Assembly: GCA_916700875.1 (NCBI GenBank)
Contig: CAKAKS010000192.1
Location: 18,518-82,517 of the forward strand
Origin: Sebastes aleutianus
Lineage: Eukaryota; Chordata; Actinopteri; Perciformes; Sebastidae
Direction of reading: 5' to 3'
Length of the DNA stretch: 64,000 bases
Shown here piece after piece: positions 46,301 to 57,010 of this stretch (within the stretch, counting starts at the first letter, position 1; each line of letters opens with the position of its first letter). The notes under the pieces are model-generated. The model searched no databases. It was given only the letters and a program-made list of their open reading frames with translations, and was not told the origin of the DNA. The translations under genes and the position numbers were made by a program.

Positions 46301-49300
46301 ATTTATCAGCCACTCTTTTGGCTTTTGTCACAAGAATCAGGGCATTTTTTTGCCTTCAATGGTGTGATACTGGAATTAAATACCGCTCAATGTCACTGCT
46401 GGCTTCACAATGCAAAGATGAATGCATACAGCACATGGGGAGTATGTGCCTTTCCTAAAATTAATGTGTATGGACTTGTATTGATATTAATGTCTTAATC
46501 CCTGCAGCAAGGGCTGGAAGATGGAAGAGGCTCTGGAGACAGTTTCTTAGCAGACGTCACTGTGGCGTGCTGTTGCAGTCTATCAAATAGTGCATGGATT
46601 TCCAAAACAGTGCCCTTTTAAATGTGACAGAAAGAGATGGTAGACATAAAATGTGGTTTTCCGGCAGGGTGGATGAACCATAGACTTTATAAAATAAGTG
46701 GACGTAGTCACCGTGATGTAACTCATTGGTTTGTGGACTGCTGTTTTGAAGCCTCGAGTTCGTCATTTTGGCCGTCGTCATCTTTTTTTTTTTACAACCA
46801 GACATGACACGAGAGGGTGGAGCTAAGAGCATTTTCAGGTGACCAAAAAGGTAATTCATTTTCATGAACTGAAAACACATTGTGAAAGTTGTAAGACGAA
46901 GACGCGGACAACTACCAGACCGGACAACACCGTGGTAATGACCTGTCAATCACAAGGTAGCCACGCCCTAAAGCATACCCTGCTTTATGGTCTATTTGAC
47001 TCTAAATGGGACCATAATTTACTAAATGAACATCATGCTGTATTGAAGGAGACTTGAAACTAGCGATTGAGACCATAAACTCATGTTTACAATGTTTACT
47101 GAGGTAATAAATCAAGTGAGAAGTAGGGTCATTTTCTCATAGACTTCTATACAATCTGACTTATTTTTGCAACCAGAGGAGTCACCCCCTGCTGGCTATT
47201 AGAAAGAATGCAGGTTTAAGGCACTTCCGTATTGGCTTCACTTTTCAGACTCTGGAAGTAGCCCACTGTGATGAGCTCAGAAAAACAAAATGATTAGGTC
47301 AGGGATCTGAGAGGAACCTCACTTGACATTGTAGAAAGTAACATAAATGCTGCTATTTTTTTTCAGAAATATGAAGGATTTAGGCTCTGAAGAAAACTGT
47401 CAGCAATCACTTACACTTAACAAGTAAAGAACAAAGTAATTATTATGGGTGGATGATGTTTAAAAATGGCTCCATTCCATGCGGCATGTTGCCAAAGAAG
47501 ACTGAATTTATGTGTTATTGTTAAGGTTATAGTCAAGGTTAAGGTTCAAGAGAGCAGTAATGGGGAAGAAAGCACCTATAAGCATGTTAATTCTGTCACT
47601 TGGCCCAGTCATTCTGTCGTCAGCCAAATTAGACATCAAGTGCTCCACCCACAGCACAAAGAATGCAGTTAACGCAGCAGTCTGTAACCATAAAAGCTAA
47701 TTCTATCAGGGGGGACTAATTACAAATGCAAGACAAAGCTGATCAAGTGTACGCTCAACTTTTTGAATAGACTTCATCTGGTGGTAATGGCTGATTAAAG
47801 TGACGAACCTTCAATCGTTAAAGGGCATAATTCCCCCCCACCAGCTTGACCATTATACAGTAACTGATTCTGGATGGAGTCATGACGTTGGTGGTAGTGT
47901 TGGCTTTTGTACACACATTTATGGTCCCCAGAAGATGAATACTAATGACTTTGTCGATCCCCTGATTTTTCATCTACCGCCGCCAGCAGGTCAAAGTTTC
48001 CATTTATCCTGTGAAATATCTCAACATCTACTGAATGGATTAGCCCATGATTTTGTACAGACATTCTTGGTTCAGAGACAATGAATCCTACTTACTGGGA
48101 TAATAATTTAAACCTGGAATCTCATGTCAGCCCAGCCCAATCTCCACACATTCCCAACAGGCCAGGTATACTGTAACCGGTCTGTTTTCTGTTTGTGCCA
48201 GAAATAGATCTTTTAGTTGTTGTTTAAAAAAACAACAACTTCAGGTCCAAGAGTAAGTCAATTGCACTTCCATAATAAAGTGCTCCAGGGATGATGGCCA
48301 ACCAGGAAGTTAGCATTGCCCTGGGTTCCCTCGACAAAAAGCCAATGAGATTTTTCAATTGGCTTTTGGATTATTGTAGAAAATAAGCTCTGTGGCAAAC
48401 AAACGTTTATGATACTTACACGTTTTGTACAGCAAGATAATCTTCACAAATGACCAACACTTTTATATATAAGATAATATAAAACTATAAACAAACTACA
48501 TCACAGTCGCATGAGCTCGAGTATACACAACGAGGCTGTAAAGGCGAATGTGGCGGCAGGATGACGTTTAGTCTCATTTAGCCACTTGTTAGCAACTGCC
48601 TTTTTTAAGACACATAACGGCTTCAAAATTCACGAGAGGGGTATTTATTGATGTATTTTATGTCGTAGAACAAAACGTTAAAATCTCTTCAGCTCGTCTT
48701 AACCACAGACCTTATTTCAGGCATCTAAATAAAAACCCATTCAAAAAAATCCATTGACTTAGAGACGAGGGAACCGGAGCTGCTAAAATGCTAACTCAAT
48801 TCCGTGTTTTAGGACTCATTCCTGTAGCTCTCTATTAAGGATACAGGAATAAATATTCATATATACAATTTTAGTTTTTTACCTGGGATTTCCTCAGAGC
48901 TCTGACTGGACTTTGTGTTGATCATCATGAAGCTCTGAGAGCTCTGAGTAAAGTGGAGGTACAATTTCTGGATGAATTGCCATCAAATTTGGCACAGACA
49001 TTCATGTCCCCCTCAGGATGAATTGTAATCACTTAAGGGGATTTTGTGACTTTTCATCTGGCGTTATCATCTGGTCACAATTTTTAATTTGGCCAATACT
49101 TTGGTTTATGACTAAATAGTAAAAATCCAATGACATTCCCATCAGCCTCAGATGCACTTTGTGTTAAGTGCTGATTAGCAAATGCTAGCATGCAAAACTA
49201 AGATGGGGAACATGGTAAACATTATAACTGCTTAACATCAGCATGTCAGCATGCTGATGTTGGCATTTAGCTCAAAGTGCTGCTGTGCCCACAGTAAGTG

Positions 49301-52300
49301 CAGCCTCACAGAGCTGCTAGTGTGGCTGTTGACTCTTGGTCTTGTCATTATCTGTGACATACTACAGAGCTGCACTAATGCGCTAGTGCATTACTTGCTT
49401 TGAGTTGAGGCCATATACAGTATGATCTATCTGACAACACCCAAGGTCTTTTCACAGCTTATAGGATCTCTGCATTAACAACATTGATGAGTTGCATGAT
49501 GATACTTGCTGTATCCCTCATGTTACAGCTATAGCTGATGGGTTTGTCCTACACAGGTCTAGTTTCCTGGATGGATAGGGGTTGTGGTGCAATGGAAGTA
49601 TGACAGAGGAATGATAACTTTTTTATGTATTAATGCAAGGTAAACCAATCCAGCACTTGTACTATAGCTGGAAAAATAGCACATCTCACTGATCTTATTT
49701 ATTGTGCTCTTTATCTAGATAGAAGATAAGCACCACAGATGTACTACCGTATCTAAAAATGCAACTACTGTTGTCTCGCTGCCAGTGTGAACTGTAAAAC
49801 CTGAAACACTAATGCAGGACAGAAGGAAATGCAGCTTCAGGACATGGCTACCATTGGAAGTGCTGATAGTTGCAGGCTAAACTTGAAAGAAACAAAAGTG
49901 TTTTCAATTATTGTTATTTGGCGGAGGGGGACAACATAGTGATAAAAGAAAAAAAAAGGTTTCACACCATGCGGCCACATACTGTACACCCTTTTATGTT
50001 GTAAAAGATGACAGCCTTATGGTCTTTGATGAGGACTGTAATGTTTTTATGACATGAAATGGTGGAAAAGGTACCAAAGACTGCAGTCGTTACCATTTCG
50101 CTCATGTGCTTCCTGCTGAGTTTAAGCATGGAAAAATAATAACTGCAGTTCTTCATGCCTGTGATATCTTTGCATTCACTAAAGTAAATGTCTGGTCGAT
50201 GCTATAGTTTCTAGATTTGACTGGAAAGGCCATCAAGAAAGGCCTCATTATGTGAAAGAGACATGCACAAACCAACAGACCCATAAATAAAAGCTATATT
50301 TCTCTACAGCTCTCGTTGCTGAACTCTCCTAACTGGCCCGATGATGAAGAAAAATCTGACTGCAGACGGCATCACAAAGCCAAATGACGGCAATGGATCA
50401 GATAGATACAATCGCCAATTTGTAAAGCGAGAGATTGGCTCCAGCAGGAAAATAGGCTGCCTCCTCATTGATTCCGCAGCGCCCAATAATGACGCAGAAT
50501 CCATCACTGACTGGGGGGAAGAATATGTTCCCACCGTTGCTAAAAGGTGGCGGTAACAGCGTGCGTGCTGTTCATTACAGTCAGAATGAATGCCCATATT
50601 GTGGCCATTATCTTCATGAAAGGACAGGGAAGGTGTCAGACGGTGCAGGCAGGCGTGGTGGAAAAATACAGACGGTGTGAAACAGACAAGACACAAATGA
50701 TGTCTGTGGAAAACGCAGTAGCTGTTATGAGTCAAAATGAGGCGACTGAAAATATTCTTCTACAACTAACAGCTGTCAACTGAATTCCGACAGCCGTCCA
50801 AACAGAAAAAGAAGCAGAAATGATACTAGAATAACACAGGATGCTTGACGAGAGTTGTCATATTGTGTATGTAAAAGGGGATGTTGCACAGCCGTGCCAC
50901 TAACTGAATGTTGTTAAATTGCCAGTAAAAGCAAATTAATTGTTTTTTTCGAGGTCGTTTCTGCAAAATCTATTTATAGGAAAAAAAATAAATGACACAT
51001 GGTGGTGTAAAGCAATCACATTATGGCATTAAAATTGGTGCATTGCTGTCACTCCTGGCAACAACACATGGTCATTATTGCTTACTTGCAATTATGTCTT
51101 TCAGCTGGCCTACCCCTTTCTAACCCCTAAACTTCCTCCCTATACATTTAGATCTTTGACAAAATGCATTATTAAGTATATCTTTCCCTTATCCCCTCCT
51201 TTCCCATTTTTCCTCCTCCTCTGTCCCCACTCTCCTCCCTTCTCTCTGGAGCGCTCCGGTGCAGTCTAATTAGAGCCTCCGGTATAGGATGTCATTATCT
51301 CTCTGCTGTTTTCTGGCACGCTGGGTACAGTGCAGTACTGTATCAGCACGGGGAAGTGAAAGCACGCGGCACATGCACGGTGAATGGGGTGGGTGGCATC
51401 CCCTGCATCCTTCACTGCAGTAGCATGTGTGTGTTTTAGAAAGAGAGTACAGTAAGCGGTGGTGGGTGCGAGAGCTTCGGGACTGTGTGAAGATGGATTT
51501 GTGCTAAAAAATGTTATTTGCCGCCTTGTCCGTCAGTGCCAACGACAGTCAGCCTTTGGCCCGTGATTTGCCTTGTGAGACACTCCTGCAGGGCGAAATA
51601 TGACATTGATTCAGACCAAGGAAAATACATCATACTGCCAGGCTCGATCACTCTGTCGCTTTTTCATGCACATACACGGCCTTGGCCTCACACACACACA
51701 CGGATTCATGCATGCCACACACACAAAATTGACTTATGGTCCTCTTTGGTGCTGTGGCCACGACGCACTGGCTGACTCACGCACTCCACTTAAGAGAGAC
51801 TAAGGAATCAATGCTGCTTTTTCTGCATCGACTGTCACATTTAACCGGGTCCAGGGTCCCTCCTAATACCCATTTCATTTATTGTGTGGTTCCACATGAG
51901 TGCTGATGATGGAGAGAATGGCTCTATAGGTGGATGACGCAGTCATATAGTTCCTGTGGCCTTGGGGTTTAAAGTAGCTGAATCCGAAGGACATTTCTGA
52001 AGGGAGGCAAGGGCGCTAGCGGAAAATATGCGACCCGAAGAATATTATGTCAGATAAGAGCTAAGCAACTGCTGTGGCCATGAATCACAGTCGCACCATT
52101 ATTATCAGCCAGGCATATCATAAGTTGGTGTGTGTGTGTATAGTACAATAGCCTGCAGCGCAGTATGAAAAACCTGCATGAAAAAGTGGTGTGGACCAAA
52201 TCACAGTTTCCATCAGAGAAGTTTAATAGCTTCCCTAATGTGAACTGTATGACTTTAAAAAAGGATCTCTGTGGTGGCCACAAAGAGGAAAGGATAACAT

Positions 52301-55300
52301 CTTGTAACATTAACAAGTGCTGAATTAGTGAAACAAATAGTGACGGTTGAGCTGACATCGCAGCTGCCTTATCTAACTCCTGGGAGTAACGGGAGAATGC
52401 ACACACTGAGAACAGAACCCCATTTATAAAATCCTATATAGTAAGTAGGGATGGGCTGGGTATCGGTAGGCCTACTCAATACCTTTAAGGTATATACCGA
52501 AATAACCCAGTACCAAGCAGTATCAAAACTTCTCCAGTCAAAAGATACCTGCAATCGATCCTTTTAGTAACAAAATCTAGAAAAAAAAACACCACTATTT
52601 GTATGGTTTTGCTCGCAGCCAAACATTGGCCCACTACCGCAGCAGCTACAACCAATAAAGCCGGGATTGCCTGCTGGCACACGGCTGTATGAGCGCTCTG
52701 CAGTGCGACAGCGATTAGCTAGCCAGTGGGACAGCTTCCATTCACATAATGATTGAAGTACCCTATTGGTATTGGTATCACTTTAAGGGTACTGGTATTA
52801 GTACCGGCATCGTCATTTTTTAAATGATATCCAGTCCTAATAGTTAGTCACTATTTTGAATGTATTGACTTAATTTCTTGCAATAACCTTTAGTATGGTT
52901 AAATTAGGTTTTTCTATATACAGTATCTACATTTTTACATTCTAACATATGCTAAAATGACTGAAAGAAAATGTCAAACAAGCTTTTTGAACATCCTTTA
53001 AGTACTAATCTCAAAGATTTTCATCTAAATAAAGGTCTGTTAAGTCACTATCAATCGCCAAATGAGGTAACACAATGGTGATTGAGCCTATAGCCCCTTG
53101 ATCAAAGCCCCTTGCATTTGCAGTAGTACGAACTGGGTGTCTGTGGCGACATTCCTGGGAAAAATCACAAGCAGCGATCTCTGGGAAGTCAGATCCAAAA
53201 ACACACCTGTAATTACCGCTTATCGCCATAGGTGCCACCAAAGAGAACAAAACGGGGATGTTCGATATTGTAAGTTTAAGCCATTATCTAACTAGAAAGC
53301 AACGAATCTGTCTATCTGTGTGTCTTTCTGTATGTCCTTTGCATATCTCGAGAACCGATCATCCAATTGACTCCAAACTTGGCGGGTGTATTGCTGGGGA
53401 CCCAAGGGAGTGCAGTGTGGAATGTGGTGCAATTTGACCAGATGGTGGCGCTATTGCAATGAACTTTACATTTTGGCCTGTAACTTATGAACCTTAACTA
53501 TCAGAAACATAATTCTTTTTTTTCCTGGATTCTGTTGGTCCAGACAAGTCTATCCAGATAAGCCTCGCCCATTTGCGTCTCGATTTTCTACCATTTTCAA
53601 TTGTATCCAAATCAGATTTTTTGCTACTACTCCTACAGATTTCGAGCAATTGGCACCAGATTTGGTAGAGAACATCTCTGGCCCTCAACGTTAGCTCAAA
53701 TGCTGTGGACAAACAATGTCATATCTCTTGAATGCTTTGTGCTATTGCGACCACATTTGGTGGACTTGTGAAAATATTATGTCTGAGAGACCATGACAAA
53801 TTTGGTGCCATTTGGCAGACACGTGGCGCTGTACCAGCATCATCTACCTATAAAGGAAGTATTCTCTGTCTGTCCGTGTATGTATGTATGCATGTATGTA
53901 TGTATGTATGTATATATGACCTCCCTTTGCATATCTCGAGAGCCATTTATCCAATCGACTTCACACTTGGCAGGTACAAACAGCCATACCACGGTTCTCG
54001 AGAACGCTGCAAGCAGCACTTCTGGGGGCCAAGCAATCTGCCCATTCCAGACAGTCACGAGCTCCGAACGGGTACTGCACTAGTAAATTGCAGGAACATT
54101 TTACCTCACCATTTACAATTACAGTATTATATATGAGGCCAAACCCCTTTACATCCTTAAAGTGCAGGCCTCGTAATATCTTTTGTCCTTGACGTAATTA
54201 TTCTAAACATAAAAGTCCGTCAAAGTAAAAATGTGGCCTTATTCTATTAAATCAAGTCCAGTAAATGCACCCAGAAGAGAGCCAACACGATTTCAGGAGT
54301 AGATTAAGTGCAGTCATGGGCTGGACTGTGTGTGTGTACGTATATGGTCGAGCCATATGGATTCATATGAGAAGTCATAGTGTTTGTAAAATGTGGCCTT
54401 TTCCTGCACTGCTGCTCTACACCCTCGGGGAACTTTTAATCCTGTAGCATTAATGCAGCACGGGTACCTCTGGTAGATAAGGAAGCATGTCTAGTGCTTA
54501 GGTGTTAGGGGATGTAGCGAAGGTGTGTACATACCTGTGTGTATGTATGTCAGTGTTTGTATATGCATGCAGGGCGGCGTGGAAAACAAACGCAGGCTGT
54601 CGGCGGCCTCAGGGTCAAACTGCATGGCAACACTATTTCATCAGCACTAACGCTCCTTCTCTCGGTCTGTCCGGTCTACCTCCACTCATCTCCCTCTCTT
54701 TTTCTCCTTCCATCCCTCTTTTCCTCTTGGCAACAGCTTGCTGATTAAAAAAATGGGCCTGACCCCTAGTAAACCCTCTCTGCCTATCTGTCTGACCCTA
54801 GCAGAGGAACAAGTCCCCCCGCAGCCACAAACACTCACGTTGGGATACTGCTGACAGCTGCACACAAACCCACATGCAATATCAAAGCTTCCTGATGCAA
54901 CCCTTGATCTCACTGCGTGTGTGAAGGAATGCTGAATGGAAACACCAAATTAATACGATAAAATACTCAACAAGAGTCTTGAAGTTGAAAATTCCTCAAG
55001 GAATGAAGACATATAGTGAACAACAGCCTTGTGGCATCTATCTTTCTTGATTTGTCGTCTGGCGTAACCGCGTTCTGCTGTCATCAACCCACGCTGATGG
55101 GAGCGCGACTTCATTTCCATTTTATCCTGTGTGACATTTCAAAATTGGGCAGTAAATCTAATTCACAGTTGGATGGGAGCGTAGCTTAGCGTCACTAACC
55201 TTGGAGCGCGGCGGAGCACGGATGTACCATTTACAGTCGACGGCCTCGGCGGCGCCAGCCTTCCCGTCTCTGGTGATCTGATGGGACTCAACGATACCTT

Positions 55301-55623
55301 CTGGGCCAACCATGTCATACTGACAGGCTGAAACACACGCATATGCATAAACACACACATGCACACATATATGCATGTGTGCGGTTCGAGCAAACACATG
55401 CACACACAAATACCACACAGGTACACACAAACTTTAAACAACACGAATAATACATATAACTGGAGGAACGACAGAATAAATAGGCTTTATTGAGATAAAA
55501 ATAGTGAATGTGAAAACAAGTGAGAGAAAAAGAGAAAGGAAGAAACAGAGGCAGAAAGAGAGAGAGAGGGAGTATACCTACAGGGCAGAGGTGGGGGGAC
55601 TCCCATGTCTGCAAAGTCCGGAT
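32375..55623 (-). CDS. neto1: Neuropilin and tolloid-like protein 1, 3' part (kainate receptor auxiliary subunit)
   Basis: NETO proteins are single-pass synaptic proteins (CUB-CUB-LDLa-TM-tail) that bind kainate receptors and tune gating and synaptic targeting; NETO1 has also been linked to NMDA receptors. Seven exons on the minus strand (55623-55582, 55327-55200, 45467-45385, 44013-43868, 37260-37147, 33941-33311 or -33289, 32435-32375) join in one frame. They give about 387 residues in the read-through form and 400 in the spliced form, both lacking the N-terminus. CUB2, the six-cysteine LDLa module, the membrane span and a long tail follow in order. QIKQPRKKY, EVFEPPHYELCTLR, CIHDHHCGS, ILVMKHSYSQ and EEVPTTSHRLSRHEKAVQR identify NETO1 rather than NETO2. 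Signal peptide and CUB1 exons were not found and probably lie beyond base 64000. Confidence 0.95.
33289..33941 (-). CDS. neto1: neto1 exon: transmembrane segment and cytoplasmic tail (read-through form)
   Basis: The acceptor ccttacag precedes 33941. The exon starts EKRKANILDNLNNTNGTIIG, continues into the membrane span VTCCIVLILLIVSVIV and the basic stop QIKQPRKKY, and then runs through the whole tail. Read through, it ends KAVQRSVSIDF with TGA at 33291-33289. An internal donor, CG|GTCAGT, lies at 33311/33310 inside the final Arg codon and allows splicing to 32435. The tail has fish-specific Ala-rich runs (TTAAGASAD, AARDAAAAT) and is markedly GC-rich. Confidence 0.95.
33942..37146. other. 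neto1 intron between LDLa and transmembrane exons
   Basis: 3.2 kb. Mostly unique sequence with some possibly conserved texture around 34900-35600, a repeat-like stretch at 36050-36330 and A-rich tracts near 36660. I see no additional exon. Confidence 0.6.
37147..37260 (-). CDS. neto1: neto1 exon: LDL-receptor class A module
   Basis: Acceptor ttttccag and donor CAAAG|GTGAGA. It encodes one LDLa module with six cysteines (PPC, FFC, NMC, LVC, QNC, NQC) and the acidic calcium-site motif WDENQC. The FFCHSNMCINNTLVCNG string is almost identical to the mammalian NETO1 I remember. Confidence 0.95.
38925..39114 (+). pseudogene. LINE reverse-transcriptase C-terminal remnant
   Basis: The plus-strand frame reads NSLYVGVSQSSLCCLQLHQN and later VLVSLHWLPVKYNFVFKA. 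These match the conserved C-terminal reverse-transcriptase motif (DYCNSLY...RLQLVQNAA...LHWLPVKYRI) of L2/Rex-like LINEs as I remember it. Only about 65 codons remain, with several substitutions, and the frame stops where the 39115 repeat is inserted. Confidence 0.7.
39115..39505. repeat. Dispersed teleost repeat, copy 2 of 3
   Basis: Same landmarks as the copy at 11388. It interrupts a LINE remnant: reverse-transcriptase-like sequence ends just before 39115 and a LINE-type 3' tail follows after 39505. Confidence 0.85.
39506..39785 (+). mobile_element. LINE 3' tail continuing after an inserted repeat
   Basis: The stretch contains acttttaaatactggctaat and ends gttaagtactttggtcaaca...aatgtaataaattgac, the usual 3' end of fish LINEs. 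Together with 38925-39114 it looks like one LINE split by the dispersed repeat. Confidence 0.5.
40003..40033. repeat. (CCAT)n microsatellite
   Basis: Imperfect tetranucleotide run (catccatccatccatccatc). Confidence 0.85.
41084..41520. mobile_element. Nonautonomous element, copy 2 of a dispersed pair
   Basis: Same orientation as the copy at 6278-6961, lacking that copy's left ~300 bases. It contains GC-rich words (gggagggggcggggcagg) absent from copy 1. It lies in the neto1 intron 37261-43867. Confidence 0.65.
43124..43159. repeat. (GT)n microsatellite
   Basis: About 17 uninterrupted GT units, 710 bases from the neto1 exon at 43868. Confidence 0.95.
43327..43360. repeat. (TG)n microsatellite
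   Basis: About 17 uninterrupted TG units, a second long run within 170 bases of the previous one. Confidence 0.95.
43868..44013 (-). CDS. neto1: neto1 exon: end of CUB2
   Basis: Acceptor catctcag and donor GAGC|GTAAGA. It encodes SVEDLKSKFCSTVANDIMLV followed by STLGVIRMWADEASRKSRFR and ILFTTYQE. The FCSTVAND and GVIRMWADE motifs are diagnostic of the NETO family. Confidence 0.95.
44560..44850. repeat. Degenerate ~20-bp minisatellite
   Basis: Units of the type gatttgtaaatgtgtacata recur about a dozen times with variation (atctgtaaatgtgtagacaa, atctggaaatgtgtagacaa). Located in the neto1 intron 44014-45384. Confidence 0.8.
45385..45467 (-). CDS. neto1: neto1 exon: middle of CUB2
   Basis: Acceptor ttggacag and donor GGCAG|GTGTGA. 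It encodes IYLRFLDYEMANSNECKRNF and VAVYDGG. These are the CUB strand residues and the acidic NSNEC/YDG positions that bind calcium in many CUB domains. The donor departs from consensus at +3 to +5. Confidence 0.93.
46676..47272. repeat. Dispersed teleost repeat, copy 3 of 3 (longest)
   Basis: Same start and end as the other copies, with about 230 extra interior bases (46795-47040) that they lack. The shorter copies look like internally deleted derivatives. Confidence 0.85.
47930..48090. repeat. Interspersed repeat fragment
   Basis: tccccagaagatgaatacta, tttgtcgatcccctgatttt and ctactgaatggattagccca resemble the fragment at 533-640 (gtccagaagatgaatcctaa, ctttgctgatccccctgact). Confidence 0.55.
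48955..49340. repeat. Interspersed teleost repeat, forward copy
   Basis: Landmarks ccatcaaatttggcacagac, tggccaatactttggtttat, gatgcactttgtgttaagtg and catgctgatgttggcattta. Its inverse copy lies at 56640-57010. Confidence 0.7.
50330..50560. promoter_or_regulatory. Unique intronic block, possibly conserved
   Basis: High-complexity, non-repetitive sequence open on both strands over 70 to 140 codons, but with no recognisable protein and no splice-site pattern. It could be a conserved noncoding element of neto1. Confidence 0.2.
52447..52840. mobile_element. Nonautonomous element with GGTATCGGTA-type ends
   Basis: The left end agggatgggctgggtatcgg and right end gatatccagtcctaat are diverged inverted repeats. 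ggtat/ataccga words recur in both halves. Confidence 0.5.
53290..54015. repeat. Interspersed repeat in two partial direct copies with (TGTA)n run
   Basis: tttgcatatctcgagaaccg...atccaattgactccaaactt at 53338 recurs as tttgcatatctcgagagcca...atccaatcgacttcacactt at 53928. Each copy is preceded by tctgtctatctgtgtg-like sequence. A (TGTA)n microsatellite lies at 53879-53916. Confidence 0.7.
55200..55327 (-). CDS. neto1: neto1 exon: first part of CUB2
   Basis: The acceptor is a TG-rich tract ending gtgtttcag and the donor is AAG|GTTAGT. It encodes CQYDMVGPEGIVESHQITRD, GKAGAAEAVDCKWYI and RAPPRSK. The first cysteine pair of CUB2 and the DCKWYIRAPPRSK signature are intact. Confidence 0.93.
55328..55581. 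other. Short neto1 intron with CA/TG-rich 3' end
   Basis: 254 bases. On the transcribed strand the acceptor region is made of TG and TATG words (tgtgtgtttatgcatatgcg) rather than a pyrimidine tract. Confidence 0.8.
55582..55623 (-). CDS. neto1: neto1 exon: CUB1-CUB2 linker
   Basis: A 42-base exon between acceptor tctcctcag and donor CCCT|GTAGGT. With a G from the upstream exon it reads (D)PDFADMGVPPPLP, corresponding to the DPDF linker between the CUB domains of NETO proteins. It is too short for ORF finders; frame and splice sites agree with the next exon. Confidence 0.85.
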
Positions 55624-56164
55624 CTGAGGAGAGAGCAGAAGAGGGGTGGGGGGGGGCATTCATTTTTAATACATGATTACAAAATCAGGATCCTCATAGA
55701 GGCAAAAACAAGCAGGTGTAACAATGTACAGAGGAACTTCCTGCAGAGAAAACTACAAATTGCTACCCTCACTCCTAAATTATTTTTGGCTTCGCTATAC
55801 ACTCTCGTTTGCAGTCGTCTTAAAGAGAACATGTTGGCTGCTGCCCATGTCATCTTCTGTCAAGTCCACAACTTGTGGTCAAATGTCATGAACTCCAGAA
55901 TGTGAGATGCTTTGTTGGAAGCTCCACTTTTGCATAATTGTTGCACTTTTTGAACACATATTTGCAATACAAATTTCCCGAAATCCTCCTGATCTCACAA
56001 ACCATAGCCAAGAAGACATCGTGTGACTATCAAACTAACTAACAAGAGGTAATTTGGCATGCGGATGAGAGGGCATTTCAACATTTCCAAAACTGTCTTA
56101 CACACTTATCGCTAGTATGCCACTGGTTAAGCTACTGCATGCCAATGGTGGCACGTGTGCCTAA

Positions 56165-56642
56165 GGTTGCCTACCCCTGGTGTATATGGTAGCATACTGA
56201 GGTTACTGTTTTACCCAGAGGGTTACTTATGGTAGTTTGCTCCCCAACCATATTCTGAAGACCCGCCCTACTCTGCCTCTGATTGGCTAGTACTCGTTGT
56301 CTTCTTTGCAGAATTTGTTAAGTTTAATGCTGATGAAAAGGCTTGGTGGAAGACTGGAAGGGTTAATGATTTCAACTCAGATGTGGATGTTTTCATAAGG
56401 ATGGGAGCCTTCTTCTATAGTGCTCTCATATATAATTAAGATTAAGGGAGATTTTCTTTTTTCTAAATGTTGCTACACACATTGCTTATATAGATGAAAT
56501 AAAATCACAGATCTGTTGGAGATTCAACTTTTGATGTGGTGTCATAATTAAACTTAATGTAAACCTTAATGTTGATATGGCACACTGATTCACAAGAAAA
56601 TGTAAATTTGGCACTTCATATCAAAAAGGTTGCCGACCCCTG
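56165..56642. mobile_element. hAT-like fragments with GGTTGCC.ACCCCTG ends
   Basis: ggttgcctacccctgg near 56165 and ggttgccgacccctga near 56630 both match the end of a hAT-type element (CAGGGGTCGGCAACC on the minus strand). They are in the same orientation, so these are right ends of two copies rather than one complete element. Confidence 0.5.
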
Positions 56643-57010
56643 ATATACACAATGACAATGCTAGTACACTGATATTAAGCAGGTACAATGTTAACCATGT
56701 TCACCTTCTTAGTTTAGCATGTTATCATGCAAACAACATAGCTAATTAGCGTTAAACACAAAGCACAGCTTAGGCTGATTTGAACGTCATTTGGCTTTTT
56801 AAGTATGTGGCATAAACCAAAGTATTGGACAAGTTCAAATTTTACCCTGATGATGGCGCTAGATGTAAAGTTAGAGGATCTCCAAAGTTATTAAAATGGA
56901 TAATGAGGGGGGCATTTATGTGCGTACCAAATTTAACGGCAATCTTTTCGATAGTTGTTGAGATATTTCAGTCTGGACCAAGGTGGTGATGCTAAAATGT
57001 CACCCCAATG
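56640..57010. repeat. Interspersed teleost repeat, inverted copy
   Basis: gcgttaaacacaaagcacag, ataaaccaaagtattggaca and cgtaccaaatttaacggcaa are the reverse complement, with divergence, of the landmarks at 48955-49340. Confidence 0.7.

Larger units (their letters stand above)
45468..55199. other. Long neto1 intron inside CUB2
   Basis: 9.7 kb. Contains dispersed repeat copy 3, two families of fish interspersed repeat (47930-48090; 48955-49340), the 52447 element, the 53290-54015 repeat with a (TGTA)n run, and unique blocks near 50330-50560 and 51240-51350. No exon found. Confidence 0.6.

Noticed and set aside
50304..50735. 143-codon minus-strand open frame
   Set aside because: No homology seen, no start or splice context, and the opposite strand is equally open.
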